Of a stretch of 64,000 bases of DNA, positions 49,038 through 60,816 are shown one piece after another. The notes beneath the pieces were generated by a model. That model saw nothing but the letters and a program-made list of their open reading frames with translations, ran no database searches and was not told the DNA's origin. A program made the position numbers and the translations under genes. Numbering within the stretch: position 1 is the first letter of the stretch; the number at the start of each line of letters is the position of its first letter. Source of the stretch: Cycas panzhihuaensis (lineage: Eukaryota > Cycadophyta). Location: positions 148,249,741 through 148,313,740 of the forward strand of contig CM041465.1 in NCBI GenBank assembly GCA_023213395.1. Reading direction: 5' to 3'.

Positions 49038-49439
49038 TGTTAAAACATAATGTTTAATATATACATAGTGTACACATGCACTTCCTACCATTCACCTACT
49101 TCGAGATATGTGAGATATACATATATTGATGTTATCCCACTATTGGATGATATAAAGGCTCATTGTATGTGATAGGCTACTCATGAGGTGATTATCACTA
49201 TATACATGTACTCTCACCACCTGAGAACTTGATGAAGGAGAGAGGAGAAAGATGTAATCCTTATGATCATAAGCAGAGTCCTAACTCCACCTTTTCCCAT
49301 GCTTTTTCTCACAATGGGTTTTCCACATATAAATCTTGGTGTCTATATTGTGGTGATAATTATGTTTGATGATGTTTACTTTATATGTTTAATGTTTTAG
49401 AGTCATGAGTTTATTATAATTACATCCCTATTTCTAACA
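49038..49439 (+). repeat. LTR of a further copia element (402 bp)
   Basis: Begins TGTTAAAACATAATG, ends CCTATTTCTAACA, and is directly followed by a good PBS. It is different in sequence from the copia A LTRs apart from its first nine bases. No partner copy was found in the window. Confidence 0.75.
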
Positions 49440-49451
49440 TGGTATGAGAGC
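49440..49451 (+). other. tRNA-Met-type primer binding site
   Basis: TGGTATGAGAGC, eleven of twelve bases of the standard TGGTATCAGAGC, starting at the base after the LTR. Confidence 0.85.
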
Positions 49452-51038
49452 TCGTGCATGCCTAATTTAAAAGTATGTTGGTGATTTTAGTTGATTTTGC
49501 TCTATTTCTTTCATGTGTTTGATAAAAATCTAAGTTTTGTACAGTGTTGAAGCTAAGAGAAGCTAGTTCCAGTCATTCACAGCCTCTTACAATAGATTGT
49601 TCGCTCATTTATACTCATCTAGGGTTTGGATCTAAGTTTTCTAAAGAAAATAAATGAAAAATCATATTTTTCATTTATTACAACCCTAACATTAATTATT
49701 TCTTATTATTTGTGCTTTATTTGTCCTTTTGATGGCCTAAACCCATTCTTCCTTCTTATTAGAAGAGATTTGAAGTGGTTTCATGTTTTATTTTACTCAA
49801 TTTTGTTCATTTAGGCTCTTGCATCACCCTAGACTTCCATAACTCTATTCTCTTTAACACAAGCTTCTTTTTCAAAAATTTTAACTCTACTGGGTACCTA
49901 TCATCATTAAATCCCTTTCTCTAAAATTTTGTCTCATTTTTTAGTCCATTTAATCCCTTGTTAGGGTTCTGCACTTCTCTTTTATTCATCCATATTTGTG
50001 CACAGGTCACATAAACCTTAGAAAAGGTGACTACACTATTTCTATGATATCTTTGCAAATGTTTATTTGATTTGTGAACCGTCTAAAGCACCAAAATGTT
50101 GATTCAAAGCTATATAGTTTAGAATTAAATTTATTTAGATTTGGAGTTGATTTATAGGAGATATTAGTTGCTCAAGTTTACCTTTATATTTAAGTTATTT
50201 GAGCCTTATTTTTCAAGATTTAAAAGTATTTTTCAGTTTTCTTGAGGTTTTTTTACTAGATTAGGTTGTGGCTTATTACTTTTAGCTATTTAATTCTAAT
50301 TTTTAAGGCTAATTAAGTACATGGTGATGTCTCATATGTAAGTATTACTCTTGGAAGGTTGAAGAAGTTAACTCTCAATGCTTAGCCCATCAAGAGCATT
50401 CTAAACATACCCTTATCATTTTAATTTGCTTTATTTCCTTTTCATTTCATTTATTTCTTTAAAAACGAATCTCTTATATATAAAATACTCACTTTAAAAA
50501 TTAAATTTTCATATTAGAAAAGATAACTCCTAAATTAAACCCCCATTTCTAGCCTTACAAGGGAATTGGTTAGGACCCATGAAGTTACCACCACATACAC
50601 GCCCTTGGCATACTTATATTAGATGAGGCATGCCATTGACTATTAGGTATAATAGGTGGTAGGGTGAGGATGAGACCCTATATTTTGGAGTTTAGAGACC
50701 AGGCTAAACCTAGGGGGGTGAGTGCCTTGGTTAATACATTCTCATCACTAGATCTGTCATTCAACATAAGACTAGTATAGGTGGGAAAACAAATTAGAGG
50801 GGTCTTAAGACCTTCTTTATAGCCCATGTACTAAGGTATATCGAGCCATTGAGATCATGTACTGATGTATTGGGTCCCTAGTTTACCACTTATAAGTAGG
50901 CGCCATTAGATAGGATAGTAACCGAGAGATTTCCTAGAGATCCCTAGCCTTAGAATTCTATATTAGAAACTACTTAAGTAGATTAGTACCTCATCACACA
51001 AAAACTTTAAAAATATCAAACACAAAAACCTTTTAAAC
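49452..51038 (+). other. Long copia leader between PBS and gag
   Basis: Non-coding. The last 500 bp (about 50,530-51,035) match the leader just upstream of the copia E gag (about 56,010-56,590) in order. Shared pieces include CTAGCCTT(A/G)CAAGG, GGTTAGGACCC, AAGTTACCACCA, GGTGGTAGG and TAGAGACCA. The 62-codon frame at 49626-49814 has no motif. Confidence 0.65.
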
Positions 51039-52500
51039 ATGGCATCTCAAATGCTCCTTTTAAATACCATCAAACTCAATGGCATTAATAACTTTATACC
51101 TTGGAAGAACCAAGTCAAAAATTTGTTTATCATAAATGAATATTGGACCTATATCAATGGGGACATACCCGTGCCTAAGGCCACTCAAGATCTTAATGAT
51201 TCAATCAAAACTATTCCACCCAATCTTGTAGCCTTAGCTAAGTTTAAAGTTAAGGACAACATAGCATTATCCTTCCTCCACTTGGTAGTTGAAGACCAAG
51301 TAGATCAAAACATTGAAACATCACAATGCTCAAATGAAGCTTTAGACCATACTTTATTCACTCTATGAGAGGAAGGATGAATCTAGGTCCCTTACCCTTA
51401 AGACTTGCCTATTTGCCATGCCTTTTACTAGAAGTATTATAAATCATTTGACCGAAGTCAAAACCATTATAAACTAATTGATTATCCTTAGTGAGCCACC
51501 TTCCGACCATGATCTAATCTCAAGCATTATAAATATTTTACCATTGAATATAACTCTTTTGTATTTAACTTATACAATAATTATTCCAAGATGAACTTCA
51601 TATCTTTTGAGGGGCTCTTGCTTTGAGAAGAGAATATTCTTAACTAATTAGGGGTGATATCAACATCTAACTCAGCTCCTACCTTTGCAGCCCAAAACTT
51701 AAAAAAATATAAGACTGTTAATAGAGTAGCTCAACAGCTTAGTCGGTAATAAGACCTAGCTCAACTCTTGGACTCTCTCTCTATATATATCATAAAAGTC
51801 ATATTAGTGGCTAGCTAAATAGTATCTTGTTGGCACCTCCTCCTCCTCTTATCTAAATCAGTAGCCTTAATAGTTACAACATCAATCGCAAGGATAATTT
51901 CAAAAGAACCAACAAGCTAAACAAAATGTAACCTACCTCTACTATGGAAAATCTGGATATATAACTGTTGAATGTAAGAGAAGATAGGCTAATTTACAAC
52001 TCTTGTAAAACCAAGGGGTCCAAGTATATAAGCCATTTTATCAATATCCACCTCCCATTTATCAATAAGGAGCACCCACATACCATCAAGGAGGTTCTAA
52101 CTACAATCAACAAAGACAAGGAGTCTCCTTTCAATAAGGAGGACCATGCCCTCCTTAAGGAGCCCCCTTTCCACAACAAGGAGGCCCTTATTATCAATAA
52201 GGTAGTCTTGTTCAACACCAAGGAGGCCCTTTCTATGCACAAGGGGGGTCATCATACCAACCTCAAGGATAATTATATTAGTAGAATTAGAATCCAAGGC
52301 CCACACAAGGATAAAGACCTCAAAATAGGCAATGGTTCTCAAATAAGAATCAAGGGAACCAAAAATATAATCAACAACAAGGTGGAAATATGGGAGACGG
52401 TTATGACTCCTCCTCCCATAACCTATTTTTTGTATCATTGTCCTCACAGTTTGATGAGACCATGTGGCTTCTTAATTCTAGTATAACAAGACACATGACA
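51039..52500 (+). pseudogene. Copia A gag relic with Q-G-G-P repeat tail
   Basis: Opens with a clean 109-residue frame (51,039-51,368). It carries KLNGINNFIPWKNQVKNLFI and NEYWTYING, the N-terminal signature of copia gag (family LNGSNYxxWxxxxxxLL...LWxxVxG). It then breaks into fragments. At about 52,040-52,280 one frame reads repeated QGGP(Y/F) and QGAP units (for example HQGGSNYNQQRQG, QQGGPYYQ). Four in-frame TAA codons stand where CAA is expected. This is a Gln/Gly/Pro-rich gag tail. Start ATG at 51,039 is chosen from the gag alignment. Not functional. Confidence 0.82.
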
Positions 52501-52596
52501 GATTCTAAAAAAATATTAGAAGAGACCTAACCAATCAACACTCAAACAGTCACATTTTGGGATAATATAACTAAAATTGGTAGGTCACTAATCATA

Positions 52597-53920
52597 TTGA
52601 AGGACTCCAACATTAGACATCACATCATTAATATGTTCCTTATACACAGTATAAAGATGAACCTGGTTTTCATCAGCCAAATGGATAAGCAAAACTTAGA
52701 TGTCCTCTTTAGCCAGGGCATCTACAAAATTAAAGATCATGCTACAAGAAAATTTATGGCCATAAGACATGAAGATGGTAGCTTATATAGGCTAGATGGT
52801 ATCCCTCTTGTCACTACTCCTCAACATGAATCCTACTTAATGGCTAACATAACTCAATGTGATAACAAGAAGGATGTAATTGGGGAAGAGTCCCCTTACA
52901 TACATGAACTAGGAGAATGCTCCCACTTAAAATATGAAGTGACTACAAATAGATCCAAAGACCACCTATGGCATCAACGCCTAGGTCATTTAAATATGCA
53001 AAGCTTGAACCTCATCTCTAAGCTCAAAATGGTATATTACCTACCCAAAATCAAGAGATACTAGAACATATGTGAGGTATGCCTAAAGGAAAAACAACAA
53101 AGAGAAAAATTCCCTTCCAAGAATGCATGGAGAGCTTTACAACAATTAGAGTTGGTATATTCTAATATTTGTAGCCCCATGTCCACCTAATATCTCAATG
53201 GTAGCTAGTATTTCATCACTTTCATAGATGACTTCTCAAGGAAAGTATGGATCTACTTCTTGAGAAATAAATATCAAACCCTGGATAGATTCAAAGAGTT
53301 TAAAGTTGATATAGAAAATAAAAGTGAGATGAGAATCAAGACCCTTATATCTGATAAAGGTGGTAAATATATTTCAAATTAATTTAATAACTTTTGCGAA
53401 GAACATAACATCCAGTGTCAAGTTTCTACTCCTTACATACCCCAACAAAATGGTGTAGCTGAAAGGATGAATTAAACTTTGATTAACAAAGAAAAATCCA
53501 TGCTTAGTGTGGCCAACCTTGCCACCAGATTTTGGGCTAATACTATTTCCATAGTTACTTACCTAACCAACATAAGTCCCATAATTATAATTAGGAATAT
53601 TACTCCCAAAGAATCTTGATCAGGTCATAAACCATATGTAGCTCACTTGAGGATCTTTGGATACATGGCATATAAATATATCCTAAAGGATAATAGAAAG
53701 AAGCTTGATGATAAGACCCTTAAGAACATCTTCCTTAGTTATGTACCTAGTTTCAAAGACTACCAAGTATTTGACATAGTTGGTAACCAAACTTACGTGA
53801 TACCAGATATAATCTTTATTGAAGAACCACAAGAACTAACACCTCCTCCACATCAGATTATAGTAAAAGATGAAGTTGGTGTGACACAAGTGACCCTTGG
53901 ATGAACTTTGGAGCAACCTA
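52597..53920 (+). pseudogene. Copia A protease end, pre-integrase and integrase relic
   Basis: The frame 52,597-53,064 (155 residues) includes NLVFISQMDKQNLDVLF and the pre-integrase motif LWHQRLGHLNMQSLN, the conserved zinc-binding HxxxH-type block before copia integrase. The following ICEVCLKEKQQREKFP-like zinc part is broken by a stop. Integrase core relics follow: YFITFIDDFSRKVWIYFL near 53,212 in degraded form, then TPYIPQQNGVAERMN near 53,430. The frame 53,647-53,904 carries MRIFGYMAYKYILKDNRKKLDDKTLKNIFLSY split across the integrase C-terminal block. In the family this enzyme inserts the element cDNA. Several stops. Confidence 0.87.
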
Positions 53921-54225
53921 TACTAGCTTAGTCCTACACACCTAGTCTATCATCAGTTCCAATAGCTTTTTTGTCATCCACTTAAGCAAGCACAAATTTG
54001 CCTCCCATTTCAATTTATGACCTTCAGGTGGAAGCCACTAGCTTTCAGCCACCTCTTAAGTGGGTACAACAACTTTTAAAGGATGCTCCTCCTCCTCCCA
54101 TAATTACAAAGAGGCCTTCTAAGATTAGACACTCTATAAACTTTGCCCTCATGGCATGTGTCCTTAAAACTCATGAGCCTTCCATATTTGAGGAGGTAAT
54201 CAAAGACTAAACGTAGAAAGTAGTT

Positions 54226-54445
54226 ATGGATGAAAAGATGAATTCTATCTTAAAAAATGACACATGGGACCTGACTAAATTACCATTTAGGAAGAAAGTA
54301 ATTAATTATAGATGGATATACAAGATAAAGTTTTATACAAATAACACCATAGAGCATTATAAAGCTTGCCTTGTTACAAGAGGTTTCAAACAACAAGAAG
54401 GAATTGACTATGATGAGACCTTTCTACCAGTTGATAATATTAAGG
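54226..54445 (+). pseudogene. Copia A RT, N-terminal part only
   Basis: MDEKMNSILKNDTWDLTKLP, WIYKIKFYTNNTIEHYKACL and RGFKQQEGIDYDETFLPV are the first motifs of copia RT. After VDNIK the sequence jumps straight to RNase H C-terminal text in the same frame. The whole catalytic palm (YVDD) and most of RNase H are therefore absent through deletion or recombination. Confidence 0.88.
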
Positions 54446-54609
54446 TCCATCAACACTTCATCCATAAGCATGTTTAGAATGGAGAATTTAATCTTGTCTA
54501 CCATCCTAATGAAGACCAGGTTGCTAATATCTTCACTAAAGCACTTCATAAACTGGAGTTTGAATTGTTTAGATTTGACCTTGGCATTCAAAAAAATGAA
54601 GTTGCTATT
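54446..54609 (+). pseudogene. Copia RNase H C-terminus fused to RT fragment
   Basis: HQHFIHKHV, then a stop, NGEFNLVYHPNEDQVANIFT and KALHKLEFELF match the end of copia RNase H (family HHFIREKVxxGEIxLxYxxTxxQxADIFTKALxxxxF). A PPT and LTR follow directly, the normal 3' end. Confidence 0.88.
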
Positions 54610-54618
54610 AAGGGAGGG
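54610..54618 (+). other. Polypurine tract of copia A
   Basis: AAGGGAGGG immediately before the right LTR, which starts TGTTAAAACATTG at 54,619. Confidence 0.88.
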
Positions 54619-54987
54619 TGTTAAAACATTGTAATATCTCATTTATGTAAATTAATATTTCTAATGTATAATAAACCCTTGATATAATTTAATCACATTA
54701 GATAATGAGGTTAGGTCCATCTCTTATGCTGTTAAATTGACCTATCTCATTAAATTATAATCTTAGCAGATGGCTATAAATATTACCTCATATACTTATA
54801 CATTCATGTTGGATTTTGATTAATCTAGAAGCTCTGCCTAAGAGAGAGTCTACGGTATGGTGAATTCACCCATATATTTACATGCTTATTTGTTGTATCT
54901 ATTTTCTTGTTATATTGAATATTTATCAATATTTTGATCACTATACTTGAATCAGCATACACATATTTAAATCCTGATGTTTTCATA
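54619..54987 (+). repeat. 3' LTR of copia A
   Basis: Partner of 45,335-45,718. It is followed at 54,988-54,992 by TCTTT, the exact repeat of the bases before the left LTR. Confidence 0.87.
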
Positions 54988-54992
54988 TCTTT

Positions 54993-56592
54993 AACATCTA
55001 GAAGTGAATCTAAGAGATTTCTTTGAGTATTTTTTACTTATTTAAAAAGTTTCTTTGAGTATTTATATTTATTTAAGGTCTTTTGCCTTCTTAAATACCT
55101 CAAAGAGCACATCTAGTTTACAAGTGAATCTACAAAAGAGCTCTTCTTCATTTCATTCACATTGCATCTAGAAACATTTTCTAGCAAGATTATGCATCTT
55201 AAGCTCATTAATTCATAAATTAAAGGAACTTTTGTTTGCCTTAAGGCCTTCATATTTCTTGAAGCTTCATAGGAGCATTACATTGCATAGTTACAGGTTA
55301 TCTTTTTTTATCTTTTTAAGTTTTAAGGCTCACTTCATTCAAATATATCATTACATCTTTATATACATAGTCTTTCATTCTATGGCCACTTATATCCATT
55401 ATTGTTAGAAAAGATTATAAGTTGAACATTAGTCTTTATTTCAAAATCTTATTTGCTTTAAGCATCTAACTATCTTGTTGAAAGAATATTAAAAGATTCA
55501 TCTCCTTGATTCATTTATTTATAGCTTCTTATTGATTCATTAAATCCCTTAGAGAAAGAGCATCTAGTCTTATTGAAAGCTGTCTAATCTACTTTTTCAA
55601 GGAGTTTCTTCAAACTTAAAAGCTAATAGTTGCATAAGAAATATCTTCATCTCATTTCTTGCTTAAGTTATTTATTACTAAGACTTTCATTTGAAGGATC
55701 ATACATATATTTTTTAGGCTATTTTCTTTCCAAACAAGTTATATATATTATTGTTCAAGGAGCCTTTTCAGATTAAAAGATAATAGTTGCATACTTGCAT
55801 TTATATTCTTTTATTAAGAAGAAATATTTTGATCTTTTACTTTATTTCTCATAGTAAATTGATTCAAGAATATTTTCTATTTGAAAGTGTATTTAGTCTT
55901 GCTTATTTAAAGTTCTTTTATTTCTTAAGCTTAAAAGGAATCCTTAGTTATTTAAGTAAGACCACACTTAATATTCATTTTTCTCAAATTAAAAAGATAA
56001 TCACCCAAATCAACCACCCTATTTTCTAGCCTTGCAAGGGGAATGGTTAGGACCCCTAAAGTTACCACCATGCATACGCCTTTAGCCTACTCATATTAGA
56101 TAAGGAATATCATTAGCTATCAAGTGTATTAGGTGGTAGGCTGAGGTGAAGAACTTATCTATTTTTAGAGTTTAGAGACCAAGGATAGACTTGGAGAGGG
56201 TGAATAACTTGGTTAGCAAAACCATCACCGCTAGATCTATCACTAGGAATAAGACCAACGTAGGTAGATACATAAATTAGGGGGATCTTAGCACCTTTTT
56301 AGCAGCCCACATACTGAGGTATATCAAGCTAAGTGCTCATGTACCGGTATATTAGGTCCCTAGTTTGCCACTTATGGATAGGCACCACTATATAGGATAA
56401 CAACCGAAGGCTTCCCTTAGAGACACTTGAACTTAGAACGTAGAAACCTTTGTAAGGACTAAGACACTTATTAAATATTTTAGGATAAATATAAAACTTT
56501 ATTTTTTGGATAACGTTCAAACCTTATTTAGATAATTATATCTTTAAGAGCATTCTTATCAAAAGGACTTATTAAAACCTAGTTGAGAAATA
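54993..56592 (+). other. Leader of copia E, second part
   Basis: Non-coding continuation of the copia E leader after the copia A insertion. The last part, about 56,010-56,590, is homologous to the leader before the copia A gag. No domain in the frames at 55787-56029 or 56329-56520. Confidence 0.6.
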
Positions 56593-57770
56593 ATGGTAGC
56601 CAACTTTGGCAATATGATTATCCCCAAATTTGATGGTTCTAATTTTCTAAATTAGAGTAAGAGAATGAGACCCATCCTTGTAGCCAATGATTTGTGGGAT
56701 ATTATGAGAATAGGCTATATAGAATTGGGATAAAATCTAATAGAGCTTGAGAAGTTAGATTATAAAGAAAATGTCAAGAAAGATAATAAGACACTTATGT
56801 TGATATTTTGTACACTTGAAGACCATATATTTCCAAGAGTAAGTGAGCTAGTAACATCTAAAGAGGCTTGGGATATTTTTCATCTAATCTATGAAGGGGT
56901 TACTTCATCTAAATTTCAAACCCTAAGAAGCAAATTCAAAAATCTTAAGATGATGCCCAATGAATTAGTAACTAATTTTATGACCAAGGTGCAAGATATT
57001 ATTAATCAAATGAGATTACTTAGAGACATATTGACTAAATAAAGAGCAGTTGAATGAATTCTAATATATATTAATACTATGAAAAGATTTAAAATAGTGG
57101 CTACTAGTATTGGAGTATCAAAATACTTGAGTATATTGAACACAAAACAACTAAGTACTCTCTTGATGGCTGTTGAGGAACAACATAATACCAGTAAATC
57201 ACTTGAACATGCTTTTGCTACCAAAGTAAGAATACAATTGAATTCTCAAGTTGGTACCTCCAAATCTAGGGACCAATCCCTAAAAGAGAGAAATAGAAAC
57301 CCTAGACAAGAAATACACTAAGAAAGGTAACCAAAGTATCAAGCTCTATATCAAAGATGATAAGGAGTTAATCAATGGAATACTAGCCACAATAGATACC
57401 AAAGTCAAAAAATAAATCATGGGACAAACTAATGCTATCCAAATTGTCAAGGGGACTTGTAACCTCAAAGGACCAATTCCAATTATCCCAATAACAAACA
57501 AAGGGATAATCAAGCTCCTTTTATGGAAAGAGGAAGACCATCCCACATTGATAGGTCCTACTCTTATAGCAGATGCCTTAGTTTTAGAAGAAGAGATTCA
57601 CTTTATTATATATTTTACAATCGTGTTGGCCATATGGAAGCCAAATACTTTTCCAAACATGGTCCACCAACTAAGAGAAGTGCCAATACCATTGTGGAAG
57701 CAAGGGAAAATAATTATCTCTTTCTATCAAGCTTCGTTACCCATGAAGATGAAGATGATGGTTCGTATAT
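56593..57770 (+). pseudogene. Copia E gag relic with broken zinc knuckle
   Basis: The ATG at 56,593 starts MVANFGNMIIPKFDGSNFLN, then TAG where Trp is expected. RMRPILVANDLWDIM and a clean stretch with LEDHIFPRVSELVTSKEAWDIF (56,797-57,042) follow. This is UBN2-type copia gag. Near 57,610 the zinc knuckle reads YNRVGHMEAKYFSKH, where family members have Cys at both Tyr positions. Both changes are TGT-to-TAT type. Not functional. Confidence 0.85.
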
Positions 57771-58860
57771 CAATTGAGGTTATTCCACTTATATGACACA
57801 CAAAGAACATATATTCAAAACTTTCGAAAGAACCAAAAGGGGTCCATTATGTTTGGTGATGACACCTCTCACAAGTCCATTGGAAGAGGTAATGTAGTGT
57901 TACAAACAGAATTAGAAGACACTAGATATTTTGATGATGTACCTTATGTGCTAGCCCTTAATAAGAACATTTTATCTATAAGACAGATGATGGTCCAAGA
58001 TTACAAGGTAATATTTGACAATAGAGAATGCATCATTAAAGATAAAAGAAGAAACAAGGAGGTAATTGCCAACAGAAAAATAACTAAGGATATATATTTC
58101 AAACTAGTCCTTACTCCTTCTCACGCTTATACTTTGAAAACAATAATAAAGCTTGACAGCGGCATGTGGCACAAGAGATTTAGCCACTTGAGTTACAATA
58201 ATTTGGCATTAATGAAGAAGATGGATATGGTTAATGGGTTACCACATATCAAAGTGGATAAAAATATTTGTGAAGGATGCCTCCTTAGAAAACATTATAG
58301 AGAAAGTTTTCCAGATAACAGTTATAGAGCCGCTAGACCTCTCCAACTAGTTTACACAGATATTTATGGTCCCATGGATGTTCCCTCATTGGTAGGATCC
58401 AGATATTTTATCACATTCATTGATGATTTTATAAGAAAATCTTGGGTTTATTTCCTAAAATTCAAGTTGGATACATTTCAACACTTTATCGACTTAAAAA
58501 CCTATGTGGAAAGATAAAGTAGATACAAAATCCTCTCTCTAAGATCAAATAATAGGGGAGAGTTCAAAGCCTATTATACTCATCATGGAATAAGGAGATA
58601 GCTTATAAATCCCTACACCCCCTAATAAAATGGTGTAGCTAAAAGGAAGAATCGTACTATAATTGAAATGGCTAAATGCATGTTAAAGGACAAAAGATTA
58701 GGACATGAATTCTGGGTTGAAGCCATTCACACAGTTATTTATTTCATCAACAGATGTAGGTGGAAGACTCATGAAGAAGATTAGACTAGAATCAAACCTA
58801 GTATTCATTACTTAAGAGATTTTAGATGCTTAGCCTATGCTCATATTCTTAAATAAAGAA
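57771..58860 (+). pseudogene. Copia E protease end, pre-integrase and integrase relic
   Basis: The longest clean retrotransposon frame in the window (57,774-58,517, 247 residues). A degraded protease active-site region (GYSTYMTHKEH) precedes it in another frame. NKNILSIRQMMVQDYKVIF closes the protease part. MWHKRFSHLSYNNLALM and CEGCLLRKHYRESFP form the HHCC zinc-binding domain. LVYTDIYGPM and YFITFIDDFIRKSWVYFLK carry the first two catalytic acidic positions of integrase. Beyond 58,517 the frame has stops: RGEFKAYY with the third catalytic acid (58,557), NGVAKRKNRTIIEMAKCML (58,632) and EFWVEAIHTVIYFINRC (58,708). Confidence 0.9.
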
Positions 58861-60190
58861 GATCTAAGCTAAATGACCATAGCATCAAATCTATGTTTAT
58901 CGGGTATAATAATGCTTTTAAATCTTACAAGGTTTATGATCCTAAATCTTGAAAGGTCATAGTGAGTAGAGATATAAAATTCTAAGAGGATGCTTATTAC
59001 CATAGTGATCATGATCATAACAAAGAGAATGGTATGATAATAAATCTTAATTCCATAACTAGGTCTAAATATATGCCACCTAGGCATGAATCAAGATAAA
59101 CCATTGATGTATCAAGTGGGGAGAGAACCTCTTCTCAACCTCCACCACAAAGACTACCAAAATGGGTTCAAAGAAACCATGACATGGATAACATCTTAGA
59201 TAATAATTATAATTAAAGATCTACTCATGCCGATAGGGTGCACTTTTCCCTCACGAGTCAAGTTATGAACACCCATGAGCCTTATACTTTTGATAAGGCT
59301 AATACACATGATACTTGGAGAAAGGCAATGGAGGTAGAATATAACTCCATAGTAAAAAATGATACTTGGGAATTGGTTGATCTCCCTCCCAACAAAAGGC
59401 GATTGGTACCAAGTGGATTTACAAAATCAAGTTTTGATCTGACAGATCAATCGACAAATATAAAGTTAGACTAGTAGCAAAAGGCTATGCACAAATAGAA
59501 GGTATCAATTATAGTGAAACATTTACCCCTATTACATGAATAGAAATCATCCATATGATGATGAACTTAGTAGCATAAATGGGATGGGATGTTTACCAAA
59601 TGGACATTAAAAGTATATTTCTTAATAGCTACATTGAAGAAGATATCCATGTCTCTCAACCCTCAAGTTTTAAAGTAAGGGGGAGAAGAAGATAAAGTAT
59701 ATAAGCTTAAAAATGCACTCTGCATATTAAAGCAAACACCCGAAGCTTGGTATTCCTGAATTGATAGATATTTCAGAGATCAAGGTTTTGAAAGGTCTCA
59801 ATCGGATCCAAACTTATATATCAAGATCAAGGGAGACTCTATTCTAATAGTGGGACTCCATGTAGATGACCTTGTCTACATTGGAAATGATTCCTATCTT
59901 TTGTAAAACTTTAAGTAAGCTATGTGTAAGGAATTTGAGATGATGGATTTGAGTTTAATGCATTACTTCCTAGGTCTAGAAGTATGGCGATAAAAATTAC
60001 ATCTTTATTTCTCAAAGGAAGTACACCTTAGACTTACTTCAAAAGTTTAAGATACATGATTGCAAACCTCTAGCAACTCTAGCTGAAGTTAGGATCAAGC
60101 TATCTAAACTTGATGACTCTATATTGGTAGATCCCATACTCTATGGATAGTTAATTAGCAATCTAATTTACTTAACTTCAATATAACCAG
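58861..60190 (+). pseudogene. Copia E reverse transcriptase relic
   Basis: Starts after the integrase C-terminus. RT begins with EPYTFDKANTHDTWRKAMEVE and SIVKNDTWELVDLPPNK (59,280-59,400). YKVRLVAKGYAQIEGINYSETF-like text follows near 59,460, then the DIKSIFLNSYIEEDIHVSQP-like block near 59,605. The catalytic box is LHVDDLVYIGND near 59,857, so YVDD has become HVDD, keeping both aspartates. A YFLGLEVWR block follows near 59,967. Several stops and at least two frame changes. Confidence 0.87.
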
Positions 60191-60816
60191 ATATTATGCA
60201 TGCAGTTAGCATAGTATCCTGATTTATGTAAGATACCAAGACTACTTATTGACAAGCAGCAAAAAGGATCCTATGATATCTCAAAGGCACAACAGAATAT
60301 GGGCTACATTATAAATCTTGACTGAATTTTAGATCGACTGGATACATAAATTCAAATTGGGCAAGTGACATCGAAGACATGAAATCCACTTTAGGTTATA
60401 TTTTCAGTATAGGCTTAGTAGCCATAACTTGGAGTACTAAGAAATAGAATATTGTTTCCCTATCTATAGTAGAAACTGAATATAAAGTAGTAGTCTTTAG
60501 CGTATGTGAAATAATATGGCTTTAATGACTTCTATAAGACTTTCACATGGAATAAAAGGGACCAACTAAAATTTGGTATGATAATCAATGTGTTATTTAG
60601 ATGACTTGAAATCCAGTATTTCATAGCAAAATGAAGCACATTGAAACTCAGCATCACTTCACTTAAGAATTAGTTCAAGCAGGTGAGATTGAGTTGATAT
60701 ATTGCAATACAGAAGATCAAATAGTAAATATATTCATAAAGCCATTGGGAAAGATCAAATTTCACAAATTCAGGCATAAACTTGGAGTTCTATACAATGG
60801 ATATTATGGGCGAGAA
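60191..60816 (+). pseudogene. Copia E RNase H relic and 3' end
   Basis: AAKRILYLKGTTEYGLHY-type text near 60,262 and NSNWASDIEDMKSTLGYIFS near 60,352. AEYKVVVFSVCEIIWL-like text follows near 60,480, and an IWYDNQCVI relic near 60,573. The C-terminal IETQHHFTELVQAGEIELIYC and FIKPLGKIKF blocks run to about 60,780. The purine-rich GGGCGAGAA just before the LTR is a weak PPT. Confidence 0.85.

Larger units (their letters stand above)
45335..54987 (+). mobile_element. Copia A, 9.65 kb, inserted in the leader of copia E
   Basis: Bounded by similar LTRs (45,335-45,718 and 54,619-54,987) and an exact TCTTT duplication. The internal region holds a degraded PBS after the left LTR, several kb of non-coding DNA, another LTR with its own PBS (49,038-49,451), and gag, integrase and N-terminal RT relics. 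The last part of RNase H and a PPT precede the right LTR. It may therefore be a composite of two elements rather than one. Confidence 0.7.
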
